Counted from the stretch's first letter, positions 48,851-57,759 are shown. The stretch is DNA of 64,000 nt from Bacteroidales bacterium (GCA_028277395.1 JANQGJ010000054.1:34997-98996), one strand, 5' to 3'. The notes: generated by a model not told the origin, from the sequence alone. Numbers and translations are program-made.

Positions 48851-48968
48851 CTAATTGAAAACCGCTAAATAATTTTGACAAGAGGAAATGAGGGAGTGAA
48901 CGCACCGTTAAGGTGTGTTCCTCGTGCTGATTTCAGTCTTGTCTGGTTCTTAGCGGTACCTCAATTAG
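48851..48968 (+). repeat. 118-nt nested palindrome
   Basis: Five complementary blocks are nested around one centre: CTAATTGA/TCAATTAG, ACCGCTAA/TTAGCGGT, GACAAGA/TCTTGTC, GAAAT/ATTTC and CACC/GGTG with a GTTAA loop. A T run follows at about 48,991-48,997. The rest of 48,663-49,169 has short GAACCTC/GAGGTTC repeats (near 49,024-49,070) and no gene. It could be a structured RNA or a recombination site. Confidence 0.6.
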
Positions 48969-49169
48969 CTGAATGAAGCAGAGGTTCACGCCTTTTTTTC
49001 ATAGATTTTTTAAAACCTACCCTAGAACCTCAGGGTATAGAATGACTGAAAAATGTATCTCACGAGGTTCATCCAAAGAAGAGTTAAATACGAGAACCTA
49101 CACCCTCCTTAGCCTTCACTGTAAAACAGAGTGAAAATAAAGAAAGTGTTTAATTAATAATAAATAAAA

Positions 49170-49625
49170 ATGAAAAAACTAAAATATTTATCGTTGCTGA
49201 TTCTGATTTTTACAATTGTATCATGTTCAAATAATCACAGTTCAGGTAGCAGTGGATCTGGTAGCAGTGGTTCAAGTTATAGCAGTAGTAGTTCCTCTTC
49301 TTCTGACGAAGATGATTACCAAGAAATCTTAGACGCAATGGAAGAGTTAGCAGAAGAAGCTGGTCAAGATTTAGCAAATTGCTGTTCAACTTTTGGGTAC
49401 AATAATCTAAGCACTTATGTATTGGAAGATGAGTGTTCCTATAACGATATCACCGAAACTTTAAAAATATGTATGAAAGTCTCCTGGAAAGGAAGTATAT
49501 CTGGAAGTACATACTGGATCAAAGGGTATCTTAAAATAGATATGGAATCCGGAGGTAGGAGCTGGCAAAAAATCAGTGATAGTGGAGGATTTTCCCCAGG
49601 GTGTTCAAGGGGTTGCATTTACTAA
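49170..49625 (+). CDS. Serine-rich lipoprotein
   Basis: A lipoprotein signal with lipobox IVSC (residues 17-20) is followed by a Ser/Gly-rich linker (about residues 24-48) and a 100-residue domain with six cysteines (CC, C, C, C, C in the last half), likely disulfide-bonded. It is the first of four closely spaced plus-strand genes. Function unknown. Confidence 0.72.
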   Translation: MKKLKYLSLLILIFTIVSCSNNHSSGSSGSGSSGSSYSSSSSSSSDEDDYQEILDAMEELAEEAGQDLANCCSTFGYNNLSTYVLEDECSYNDITETLKICMKVSWKGSISGSTYWIKGYLKIDMESGGRSWQKISDSGGFSPGCSRGCIY

Positions 49626-49636
49626 AACGTAGAGCG

Positions 49637-49795
49637 ATGAGTTTTAATGCGTACGAAAAAGAAAAACAATCCCTTGAAGGAAGTAAATCTTGGTGGAAAC
49701 CAATTTGGTTAGTCCCATTTAAGATCATATGGTTTATCATTTACAACATCATAATCTTAACAATTGTAAAGGTTTTTGAAGCCCTAACAGATTAA
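49637..49795 (+). CDS. Small membrane peptide (52 residues)
   Basis: A short polar N-terminus (MSFNAYEKEKQ) and one long hydrophobic helix (PIWLVPFKIIWFIIYNIIIL). It starts 11 bases after the lipoprotein gene. Function unknown; the tight spacing supports a real gene. Confidence 0.5.
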   Translation: MSFNAYEKEKQSLEGSKSWWKPIWLVPFKIIWFIIYNIIILTIVKVFEALTD

Positions 49796-49803
49796 ATTGA
49801 AAA

Positions 49804-49953
49804 ATGATGAATGGGAAACTGGTATTAAATCTCTTGTTCTCCATCTGCTTGATTTTATTAGCTTTTGGGAACATTCTTTATTGTCGTCCAGTAGGAAGGA
49901 CGAATACATTATTAAGAGCATTCCAGGGATTCCTGGAGTGTTCTTTTAATTAA
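49804..49953 (+). CDS. Small membrane or exported peptide (49 residues)
   Basis: A 49-codon frame, MMNGKLVLNLLFSICLILLA then a short basic tail, starting 8 bases after the previous stop and ending 12 bases before the next start. It looks like a signal or membrane-anchor peptide. The regular spacing is the main support. Confidence 0.4.
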   Translation: MMNGKLVLNLLFSICLILLAFGNILYCRPVGRTNTLLRAFQGFLECSFN

Positions 49954-49965
49954 GAAACGAATACA

Positions 49966-50736
49966 ATGAAATACAAATATTGCTTGATAATCACTTCTTT
50001 TCTTTGTTTATCAGTTTTTATGAATGGACAAAATAAAAAAATCTATTTTCAGAATGAGTACAAAGACAGTCTAGACTATTTGAGAGATAAATATGCTAAA
50101 AACAAAATACTAATCCCTGATTATGAGTTACCCAGTCTTATCTCACTTTCGCATTACCCAGAATTAATGAATATAGATATTGAGTTCAAATACGCTTCTA
50201 TTCAAACAACTATGTCATGTGTCCCTTATCAGGATTTTTCCCTAAGAAACAATGACAGGTCATATGTGATCTCAATTAATAATAATCCACATTTTAAGGG
50301 TGTATTGCTAAAAGATGTTCCATTCAATGCTCAAGTAGGAGTAATTTGCCATGAATTAGCCCATATTGTCGATTATGAAGATCGAAATATTTTTGGGCTG
50401 ATACAGCGTGGAATTGAGTATTTATCCGAAAAAAATAAAGAATCCTTTGAAAAAGAAATCGATCGTATCACTATTGAACACGGACTAGGTTGGCAATTGC
50501 ACGACTGGGCTGATTACGTACTGCACAGATCAAATGCTACAGATGAATATAAAGCCTTTAAAAAGAGAGTTTACTTAGAGCCATCAGAAATCCTTTACTA
50601 CATGATTAAGATCACATTATCTTCAAAGTATAAACCACTTCATGGGCAATTAGATGATTCTCAAATTGAAAAGATATCTGGTGGCATTCGGGAGTTAAGA
50701 AGAAATCGTAATAGGATATCTAGTCCTATTCAATAA
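49966..50736 (+). CDS. Exported HExxH metallopeptidase-like protein
   Basis: The 256-residue protein has a signal peptide (LIITSFLCLSVFMNGQ) and a zinc-binding motif in VGVICHELAHIVDYED. A later Glu (LEPSEILYYM) could be the third ligand. Peptidase family not recognised. It is the last gene of the short plus-strand run. Confidence 0.72.
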   Translation: MKYKYCLIITSFLCLSVFMNGQNKKIYFQNEYKDSLDYLRDKYAKNKILIPDYELPSLISLSHYPELMNIDIEFKYASIQTTMSCVPYQDFSLRNNDRSYVISINNNPHFKGVLLKDVPFNAQVGVICHELAHIVDYEDRNIFGLIQRGIEYLSEKNKESFEKEIDRITIEHGLGWQLHDWADYVLHRSNATDEYKAFKKRVYLEPSEILYYMIKITLSSKYKPLHGQLDDSQIEKISGGIRELRRNRNRISSPIQ

Positions 50737-51023
50737 TGACAGGGTGATAGATATCGTTGACGGATTTAGTTGCTGTTCTATAAATAGAAAGATAGGATTA
50801 GATTGACTTTCAACTCCATTCGTGGTATAAATATAAACGTTTATTAATCAATAATAAACTCGTTCTGTCTATCTTCTCTCAAAACATATTTATTTTCAAA
50901 TTTCTTTTGAAAATGAGGTTTTGACCAAGTTGCAGAACAGGCTCTTTGACAAAATAGTTAACTACAAAAAAAGAGGAGTACCGTTGAAAGTCATGTTTAG
51001 CGATTTCTTACCCTTTTGTTTCG

Positions 51024-51074
51024 CTTTGTCATGGTTATGCTCATTGAAAGAAAATGAGCATGGGCATGGCAAAG
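51024..51074 (+). repeat. Hairpin upstream of the large secreted metallopeptidase
   Basis: CTTTGTCATG, then ATGCTCAT, pair with ATGAGCAT and CATGGCAAAG across a short loop. It ends 33 bases before the next start codon. The rest of 50,737-51,107 shows only a short TTTTCAAA/TTTGAAAA stem and no convincing gene. Confidence 0.45.
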
Positions 51075-51107
51075 TAAATAAATGTTTAATCAATAAATCG
51101 TAAGAAC

Positions 51108-53975
51108 ATGAAGATAGAAAATCAAAAATCTTTTTGGAGCATTAGGCTACTGATAATATACATCAGTGCCTTGCTAATTGTCTTGGGAGGAAATGCCCAG
51201 GAATCCTCAATATCTGCTCAGGCAGAACAACACATGAAGGTGATTCAGGTGCGCATGATAGACGGCAGTGAAAAAACACTCCTTCCAGACCACCCTGAAT
51301 ATAGTTTTTACAATAACGCAAATTCATCAACAAACCGCAGTACAACAGCCGAAACAATCGAACTCGGAGGATGTTGGTTTTACCTCGAATTCGGTGGACC
51401 AACAACCACCGAACAGATAAATGCTATGAAAGCAGGTCTTGAACACGCAGTTGAAGATCTGGACATTTCCAATGCGAGCAATCCGGTAAAGGTGCGAATC
51501 GTAACTGATTATGGTCTGGGAAGTGCTCTTGCTTCAACAACGGTTGATTGGATACTTGGTGATCCTGGTACAGGATTAATTTGGTATCCAGCCTTTCTGA
51601 TCGAAACCCTTAATGGGCAGAACCAAAACGGAAATGATTGGGATGTGGACATACGGTGGAACCGACTTCTTACATGGGATTTAACCACAACTGGTGGAAA
51701 TGCCGGAAGTGATTACAATCTCATGTACGTAATTATGCATGAGTTTTCTCATGGCATGGGGTTTTCGAGTTCGGCTCGTTACGATTCTAGTTCTGGTGAT
51801 TATGAATTTGGCTGGTCTGGTTCTCCTAATATTTTTGATTTAGGAATACGTGATGGAGCGGGAAATGTCGTCTGGGATAATCCCAACTACTCTAGTTCTT
51901 CTGAACTAGGAGCACTGTTTACAAGTGATGATGTTTGGTTTGAAATCGACACCCCAGTTGGGGAGATGATTCAGCTCTATGCTCCATCACCTTGGTCTGG
52001 ACAGGCTATTTCACATGTTGATGATGAATACAACCTTTCTACTAACCAACTCTTAACCCCGTTTTATAATATCAACACCATCCATCTGGATGTGGGTTGG
52101 TTTATAAAAAGGGTACACGAGACCAATGGTTGGACGCTCCTTACCATGAGTCCACCAGTTGCTGATTTTTCAGTAAATAATCAAACTCCAAATGTGGGAC
52201 AAACGATTACTTTTACTGATCTATCAACTGAAAATCCTGTTGAGTGGTTATGGGATTTCGGTGATGGGAATACGAGCACTGATCAAAATCCTTCTCATTC
52301 ATATTCATCAGTTAGCTCGTTTACGGTTACGTTAACCGCAACGAACTGGGATGGAGAAAGTACGGAAACAAAGGTGGATTACATTACCGTAAGTGCACCT
52401 TTTTTGAACTTGAACCCAACATCTGAAACGGTTTCTGCTTCGGCAGGCTCTACCACAACATCACTTACTTCCAACACCAGTTGGACAGTATCAGGTGTTC
52501 CAGATTGGTTTACAGTTAATCCAATGTCTGGTACGGGGGATGAAACCTTGACGATCACTTATGAAGAAAACTCTTCTCCATCACCGAGAACCGATAACTT
52601 CACCGTTTCGGGAGAAGGTGAATCGGAAAACTTTTCGTTAACGCAGGAAGGAGCTACCCCCTACCTGAATCTGAATCCGACATCTGCAATAGTTTCTGCT
52701 TCGGCAGGCTCTACCACAACATCACTTACTTCCAACACCAGTTGGACAGTATCCGGTGTTCCAGATTGGTTTACAGTTAATCCGATGTCCGGTACAGGGG
52801 ATGAGATTTTGACGATTACTTACGAAGAAAACACTTCGACTTCTTCTCGAACCGATGACTTTACAATCTCCGGTGAAGGGGAATCAGAAACATTTTCTTT
52901 AACGCAGGAAGGGGCAACTCCCTATCTGAATCTGAATCCGACATCTGCAATAGTTTCTGCTTCGGCAGGCTCTACCACAACATTACTTACTTCCAACACC
53001 AGTTGGACAGTATCAGGTGTTCCAGATTGGTTTACAGTCAATCCAATGTCTGGTACGGGGGATGAAACCTTGACGATCACTTATGAAGAAAACTCTTCTC
53101 CATCATCGAGAACCGATAATTTCACCGTTTCGGGAGAAGGTGAATCGGAAGACTTTTCGTTAACGCAGGAAGGGGCTGGAGTTCCTCTATTGTCAGTTTC
53201 ACCAGATTACACAACTGTATTACCAACGTTGGGAAGTGTTTTCACAAACTTGTCTTCCGATTCTATATGGACAGTTGATCCTACTTCAATCCCATCGTGG
53301 GTAACGAGCGTTGCCCCGATGTCGGGGAATGGAAATGCTCAAATCACAATTGAATACACCGCCCATACTGGGGGAACTGCTAACCGCGAGGCTGGCATTG
53401 TGTTCAATAGGGGAACACTTACTACGGCATTCACACTTATACAGGAATTTCCTGTAATAGGAGTGAATACGGATACATTAGAGATTCCTCACAGTGAAGG
53501 GGATACTATTATCGCGCTTACTTCCAATTTTGATTGGGAAGTAGGTGTAGAAAGTGATGATGGTGCATGGTTGACCGTTACTCCAGTGAGTGGAAGTGGA
53601 AATGCCACACTCATTATTGAGTTTACTGAGAACTTTCAAAGCCATGCGAGAGAAGCTGTCATCGCAATTACTGGATGTGGAGTAAGCACTGAGATATATG
53701 TAACCCAAGACTTTTACGTTGGAATTGAAGACCCTATCTTCAAGGAAGACATAAAAATCTATCCGAACCCTTGTAGTTCTTCCACTGCGGTGGAATTACC
53801 ATTGGGTAAGGAGTTCTCTTTAGCGGTTATAAATTCAAATGGACAAATCATCCGTTCATTTGAAAACATTTATAATGAATTTGTAGTAAATACTGGCAAT
53901 TTCCCGAAAGGTTTGTATTTTTTCGTATTGCACAATGCAAACGAAAGAATCACCAAAAAGGTGGTTGTTCAGTAG
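51108..53975 (+). CDS. Secreted metallopeptidase with PKD, five BACON domains and T9SS tail
   Basis: The 955-residue protein runs: signal peptide; a metzincin-like catalytic region with YVIMHEFSHGMGFSS (HExxHxxG) near residue 208; a PKD domain (WDFGDGNTSTDQNPSHSY, about 348-428); five BACON domains (about 431, 518, 604, 691 and 783 onward); and a C-terminal type IX sorting domain with IYPNPCSSSTAVELP. It is exported through T9SS to the cell surface and probably cleaves or binds extracellular glycoprotein. BACON domains often bind mucin-type glycans. Three BACON units are nearly identical in DNA. Confidence 0.9.
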   Translation: MKIENQKSFWSIRLLIIYISALLIVLGGNAQESSISAQAEQHMKVIQVRMIDGSEKTLLPDHPEYSFYNNANSSTNRSTTAETIELGGCWFYLEFGGPTTTEQINAMKAGLEHAVEDLDISNASNPVKVRIVTDYGLGSALASTTVDWILGDPGTGLIWYPAFLIETLNGQNQNGNDWDVDIRWNRLLTWDLTTTGGNAGSDYNLMYVIMHEFSHGMGFSSSARYDSSSGDYEFGWSGSPNIFDLGIRDGAGNVVWDNPNYSSSSELGALFTSDDVWFEIDTPVGEMIQLYAPSPWSGQAISHVDDEYNLSTNQLLTPFYNINTIHLDVGWFIKRVHETNGWTLLTMSPPVADFSVNNQTPNVGQTITFTDLSTENPVEWLWDFGDGNTSTDQNPSHSYSSVSSFTVTLTATNWDGESTETKVDYITVSAPFLNLNPTSETVSASAGSTTTSLTSNTSWTVSGVPDWFTVNPMSGTGDETLTITYEENSSPSPRTDNFTVSGEGESENFSLTQEGATPYLNLNPTSAIVSASAGSTTTSLTSNTSWTVSGVPDWFTVNPMSGTGDEILTITYEENTSTSSRTDDFTISGEGESETFSLTQEGATPYLNLNPTSAIVSASAGSTTTLLTSNTSWTVSGVPDWFTVNPMSGTGDETLTITYEENSSPSSRTDNFTVSGEGESEDFSLTQEGAGVPLLSVSPDYTTVLPTLGSVFTNLSSDSIWTVDPTSIPSWVTSVAPMSGNGNAQITIEYTAHTGGTANREAGIVFNRGTLTTAFTLIQEFPVIGVNTDTLEIPHSEGDTIIALTSNFDWEVGVESDDGAWLTVTPVSGSGNATLIIEFTENFQSHAREAVIAITGCGVSTEIYVTQDFYVGIEDPIFKEDIKIYPNPCSSSTAVELPLGKEFSLAVINSNGQIIRSFENIYNEFVVNTGNFPKGLYFFVLHNANERITKKVVVQ
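52400..53180 (+). repeat. Three near-identical BACON-encoding DNA repeats of about 260 bp
   Basis: Units starting near 52,400, 52,661 and 52,919 share long identical runs, for example around GTTTCTGCTTCGGCAGGC and the segment encoding SNTSWTVSGVPDWF. The first and third agree better with each other in places than with the second. This indicates recent duplication or gene conversion and would allow copy-number change. Confidence 0.85.
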
Positions 53976-53997
53976 AAAACTATTTTGTTGAAATATT

Positions 53998-54036
53998 TTA
54001 ACCGACTTCTTTGAGTAGGAGTCGGTTATTTTTTTC
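53998..54036 (+). terminator. Terminator of the metallopeptidase gene
   Basis: TAACCGACT (53,999-54,007) pairs perfectly with AGTCGGTTA (54,020-54,028), followed by seven T's. Confidence 0.85.
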
Positions 54037-54083
54037 ATTGCTATTGAAAACAACGACAATAAAAATCAATATTGAAATACTGT

Positions 54084-55538
54084 CTAATTTTCACAATCTT
54101 CTAATACAAATGGGAAAATCAAAGGAAAACCACACTCTGTAGTTGGAAACAATTCCCAATTCGCTCCCCTCTTATCCGCACAAGTCTGTCCGGCATCATC
54201 AAATTCAGTCATTTCTACTCGTTGAGGATACCCACCTCCTGCTGGATGGTTTACAGCACAAACAAAATACTTCGATGTACATCGCTGAGAGTTAGGAACA
54301 ATATTTGCCGTAAAATTACTGAATTGGGTTTCGTATGATGTACCTGTACCCAATGTACCATTCCAAGACTCCCCAATCGTAATATAAGGAGAATAGTCAA
54401 AACTTTCTTCTCCTACTTTCATTGTAAGACGAAATTCGTAATCACTTCCATTCACCACAATCCCCTTTTTTGCATATGAATTAATACCTTCAGTTTCTTG
54501 AAATAAAAACTTCTTTGCAACACCTCCATCTCGTTCTCTATGTACCCATACCCCCGGAAATCCGTCCCCCGAAACTACATCGAAAGACACCTGAATATCC
54601 TCCGCAAGGTAGGTATCGTCATCCTCATCTCGTCCACAGGCATGGTTATCTTGTGTATAAGTATCAATTTCTGCAGGATCGTTCACCCCAAGGAGCGAAA
54701 AAACCAAATTATCATCAGCAGACATGGTGTTGGCTTCAAATCCTCCTTCTCCCGTCAAAGGGCTTAATCCATCTCGTTCTACAGTAATCCCAGACTGTAA
54801 CATGGGATTCACGGGATCGTAGAAGTTTATATTAAGCTTCTCATTATCCTTTGATGTACAATTCATAACCTTATCACACATTCCAAATCCGCGAACACCA
54901 TTTTCAAATTCAGTAGAAAAATTTCCTAAAACCGAAAAATCAAAAGGATTTCCAAACATGAAGGGAACAGGTAAACTTGGATTATCTTCCAAACATCCTG
55001 CTCCACTATCTGAACAAGCAATACTCATTTCTACTACATCGTTTGTGAATGTGTCTGGTGTATAAGAAAACAATACTGTAGGAGGTGTCTTATCAATTCC
55101 AACCGTTCCTCCCCAGTTTGTCTGAATCACTGTACTCTGCCCTGAAACATCAAACGATATCTGAACATTCCATTCACCTTCCGTAAGTGCAGAAAGTTCT
55201 TCACCAGAAAGATCAACTTCAAACTTGTATTCTGTATTTCCTAAAACAGTCACATCTTCTGTTTGTACTGAACTTGAAAGAGTTTGTCCACCATTTGTAA
55301 ATTCCACCGTAACGGAATTAAAATCTCCGTGAAAAAATCCTTCTCCTGTCACATTATCATACACCAATCCCTTAAAAACGACTTTTTCAAATCCCTCATT
55401 TGATTGTGGATTGAATACAGTACCCGTTTCAGGGTAGAGCCAATAACTCGTCCATGCTCCGTTTGCAATTGAAAGATTGAAAGATATCCCTGCAAAAAAG
55501 CAGACAATCCAAAGTAACGATCCTGTTTTGAAATTCAT
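54084..55538 (-). CDS. Secreted protein of unknown function
   Basis: The 484-residue protein has a signal peptide (LLWIVCFFAGISFNLSIANG) and beta-sandwich-like repeats, including an Ig-like segment with DKTPPTVLFSYTP and paired cysteines (SIACSDSGAGC, MCDKVMNC). No sorting tail is present, unlike the neighbouring metallopeptidase. The second half contains a Cys-rich region ending FVLEDCEN. It shares strand and style with the next small secreted protein. I do not recognise a family. Confidence 0.72.
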   Translation of the reverse strand: MNFKTGSLLWIVCFFAGISFNLSIANGAWTSYWLYPETGTVFNPQSNEGFEKVVFKGLVYDNVTGEGFFHGDFNSVTVEFTNGGQTLSSSVQTEDVTVLGNTEYKFEVDLSGEELSALTEGEWNVQISFDVSGQSTVIQTNWGGTVGIDKTPPTVLFSYTPDTFTNDVVEMSIACSDSGAGCLEDNPSLPVPFMFGNPFDFSVLGNFSTEFENGVRGFGMCDKVMNCTSKDNEKLNINFYDPVNPMLQSGITVERDGLSPLTGEGGFEANTMSADDNLVFSLLGVNDPAEIDTYTQDNHACGRDEDDDTYLAEDIQVSFDVVSGDGFPGVWVHRERDGGVAKKFLFQETEGINSYAKKGIVVNGSDYEFRLTMKVGEESFDYSPYITIGESWNGTLGTGTSYETQFSNFTANIVPNSQRCTSKYFVCAVNHPAGGGYPQRVEMTEFDDAGQTCADKRGANWELFPTTECGFPLIFPFVLEDCEN

Positions 55539-55612
55539 TTTTGATTTTTATGTTCAAAGGGATTCTAATCCTTTGTGTAAAAAAATCCAAAAAAACGTGG
55601 CTAAAAAGATGG

Positions 55613-56056
55613 CTAACGAATTGTCTTGTTAATTCTTACCTTCTGTGTTCCACTGGCAAGCCTTTTCCTTTCTGCGTTCCAAAACTCGGTTGTGAATCGA
55701 AAGTTCTCTGCAAGACCAATATATGCAAAATCAAACCTGACAGAAAGAAACACGTCCCCATCTTCACGATATCTTTCATTCCACTGGTGTCGGAATTGTT
55801 GCCTGTCCAACCTCCCATCATTATCAAAATCACCATCTATCGTAAACACAATATCTTCAATATCCTTTTTCGTGTAAGTTCCGGTAACATTCACCTGTAT
55901 TCTCTCTTTTGAAGAAGGTTCTAATGTAACCCTTAAAGGAGTTACAGAATTTGTTTTGGCTGTGACTACAGGTTTTTCTGCATGAGCTGAAGTGTAGAAG
56001 AAAATCCCAATGAGAGAGAAAACCAGCCAGTATGCAGATATTTTTTTGAGGTTCAT
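55613..56056 (-). CDS. Small secreted beta-rich protein
   Basis: The 147-residue protein has a signal peptide with an AHA cleavage site and a single beta-sandwich-like domain containing a Ca-binding-like acidic segment (DGDFDNDGRLDRQQF). It lies 74 bases upstream of the larger secreted protein on the same strand. Function unknown. Confidence 0.65.
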   Translation of the reverse strand: MNLKKISAYWLVFSLIGIFFYTSAHAEKPVVTAKTNSVTPLRVTLEPSSKERIQVNVTGTYTKKDIEDIVFTIDGDFDNDGRLDRQQFRHQWNERYREDGDVFLSVRFDFAYIGLAENFRFTTEFWNAERKRLASGTQKVRINKTIR

Positions 56057-56186
56057 GTTTGGTTTTTATGTTCAGCGAAAGTGTAGAACATATTGAAAGG
56101 AAGTACAAAGTTTTTCGCAAAAAAGATTTAGCTTTTATCTTAAGAAAAAAACAGTCATTAACGGTTTTTAAACCTATTCTATTTGA

Positions 56187-56477
56187 CTATCGCTTTTTCC
56201 AAACTTCAGGATTTCTTCCTGTATGTAATATCGCTAATATTTCTATGATCTTTCCTTTTACGATGTAGTGAATTCCAAATGGAAACACTTTTAAATAACG
56301 AACTCGGGTATCCCTGTATTTTTTCTGAAATAAGAAAGGATTATTCTTGATAACTTCAAAATCAGCATAAAGATTCTCCAAAAAACGATCTGCAACTGTT
56401 GGGGATATTTCATCATAATATGTTACAATCTCTTGAATATCCCCTTTTGCAAGTATCCTGATTAAAAGCTGATACAT
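56187..56477 (-). CDS. RelE/ParE-family toxin
   Basis: The 96-residue protein has the ParE/RelE fold pattern: an N-terminal strand, DIQEIVTYYDEISPTVADRFLENL helices, FLFQKKYRDTRVRYLKVFPFGIHYIV with the conserved Arg residues, and the ending ILAILHTGRNPEVWKKR. ParE members poison gyrase, RelE members cut mRNA; the sequence does not decide which. It follows the antitoxin gene directly. Confidence 0.88.
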   Translation of the reverse strand: MYQLLIRILAKGDIQEIVTYYDEISPTVADRFLENLYADFEVIKNNPFLFQKKYRDTRVRYLKVFPFGIHYIVKGKIIEILAILHTGRNPEVWKKR

Positions 56478-56693
56478 TTACTTTCTCTTAATTGATTTTT
56501 TCAATTCATTAAAAGTGGTGAAATTATCAGGGTTGTTCTCCGCTTCTTCTAAGCGTTCATCAAGGACTGATCGATGAGCAAAACTCAATTCTGATGCCTG
56601 TAATTTTAGAACTATATAATTCTGAAAGTCATCCAAGTCACGGAAGCGGTTTCTGTCAAATTCAAGAGGTTTGTCGAAAGAAATAGTTGTCAT
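56478..56693 (-). CDS. Antitoxin of the RelE/ParE pair
   Basis: A 71-residue helical protein (MTTISFDKPLEFDRN at the start, then AHRSVLDERLEEAENNPDNF) abutting the toxin gene with no gap. The ATG at 56,693 is preferred; an upstream in-frame ATG at 56,735 would cover the promoter box. Typical small antitoxin by position and size. Confidence 0.8.
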   Translation of the reverse strand: MTTISFDKPLEFDRNRFRDLDDFQNYIVLKLQASELSFAHRSVLDERLEEAENNPDNFTTFNELKKSIKRK

Positions 56694-56712
56694 CAGTGAA
56701 TAGTTTATAGTA

Positions 56713-56720
56713 CAAAGATA
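56713..56720 (-). promoter_or_regulatory. TATCTTTG promoter box of the toxin-antitoxin operon
   Basis: On the minus strand the sequence reads TATCTTTG, a TAnnTTTG match 19 bases upstream of the antitoxin ATG. Confidence 0.5.
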
Positions 56721-56882
56721 ATCAAAGTAAAGCAAAATTCAATTCTTAATGCACTGACTTTAGCGAACCATCTTTTGAATGGTTCTACTTTTGGAGAGGG
56801 AATAGATTGAATAAGGCGGAGAAGTTGCTCCGTATCGGCGACATCGGTCATTCTCATTTTTCCGTCAGGTGCAAGCATTTTC

Positions 56883-56907
56883 AAACGGTTACAAATTGTA
56901 ACCGTTT
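56883..56907. promoter_or_regulatory. Perfect 12-bp palindrome between the toxin-antitoxin and DinD-like genes
   Basis: AAACGGTTACAA and TTGTAACCGTTT are perfectly complementary around one base, 12 bases past the DinD-like stop codon. No T run follows on either strand, so an operator or a bidirectional hairpin is as likely as a terminator. A smaller GAACCAT/ATGGTTC stem is near 56,763. Confidence 0.5.
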
Positions 56908-56919
56908 CAATTTTGTCAT

Positions 56920-57759
56920 TTACTCCAATTTGTCCGGGGTCTTTGAACTTTTCTTTTCTTCCGAAGAAAGCTTACGTTCGACTTTTTTAATATCTTCTTC
57001 TGGGGGTAAAGATTCTGGGCGAATTCCACGTTTTAAAAGCGTATTACGAACTGCCTTGTTATTCGTGATATGTTCTTTTGAAATCTGGGATTCCGTTCTC
57101 ATCTGTTTTTCTTTCGCGTTATAAATGGTAATTTCCGTTGCAAAATCTTTCGCTTTTAAAATGATAGTTGGGGCAAAATCTGCTAATGCTCTTTTTTCTG
57201 GAACATCCCATTTTTTCTTCATTTGACGGGTTGAGTGCCCGAATAATGCTTGATCTCCTTTACTCCGAATTAGAGCAAAGTTTCTATCTGCACCTGTTTG
57301 TTCATAAATGACTCCTGAAAGTTCTTTTTCCGTCTCCGCTAATTTTTTTCTTGCAGAAATACGCTCCGATTCTTCAATGCGTTTTTGGATGAGTTCAAGT
57401 TTACGGGTCTGTAGGGCAAAATAGGTTTGTGCAAACGCAATTTCTTCTTTTCTTGGGTCTCCATTTTGTGCAATCAGATAACAAGCGTATCTTGTGAGCA
57501 TAATGTCGGGAACTTCCTTTTCCGCTCCTTTAGGCATTTTTATCGTTTTCCCGACGTCGGCAAAATGATCGGATATTTCATGCCCTGAAACTTCACAAGA
57601 CGTTTTTGCCTTGTTCAAAACATTTATAAAGTTATCCCATTTTGTATAGCCCAAAAGATGTTGTAAATCCCTTGCAAGCCAGAATTCTATACCTTGTTCC
57701 GTTTGATTCGCAAACGATTCAAAATTATTTGTGAGTGACTGTATTATTTCTTTTTTCAT
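56920..57759 (-). CDS. DinD-like BRO-N domain protein
   Basis: The 279-residue protein matches DNA-damage-inducible protein D: the BRO-N-like start (FWLARDLQHLLGYTKWDNFINVLNKA then KAKTSCEVSG), MLTRYACYLIAQNGDPRKEEIAFAQTYFA (in part), and GADRNFALIRSKGDQALFGHSTRQMK. E. coli DinD is SOS-induced and affects RecA filaments. On this element it may respond to damage or modulate transfer. It lies between the integrase and the toxin-antitoxin pair. Confidence 0.87.
   Translation of the reverse strand: MKKEIIQSLTNNFESFANQTEQGIEFWLARDLQHLLGYTKWDNFINVLNKAKTSCEVSGHEISDHFADVGKTIKMPKGAEKEVPDIMLTRYACYLIAQNGDPRKEEIAFAQTYFALQTRKLELIQKRIEESERISARKKLAETEKELSGVIYEQTGADRNFALIRSKGDQALFGHSTRQMKKKWDVPEKRALADFAPTIILKAKDFATEITIYNAKEKQMRTESQISKEHITNNKAVRNTLLKRGIRPESLPPEEDIKKVERKLSSEEKKSSKTPDKLE

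Noticed and set aside
50921..51103. A 60-residue gene before the metallopeptidase
   Set aside because: It runs through the hairpin at 51,024-51,074 and has no recognisable start signals.
56883..56907. A simple terminator for the DinD-like gene
   Set aside because: No T run follows on the coding strand; left as an unassigned palindrome.
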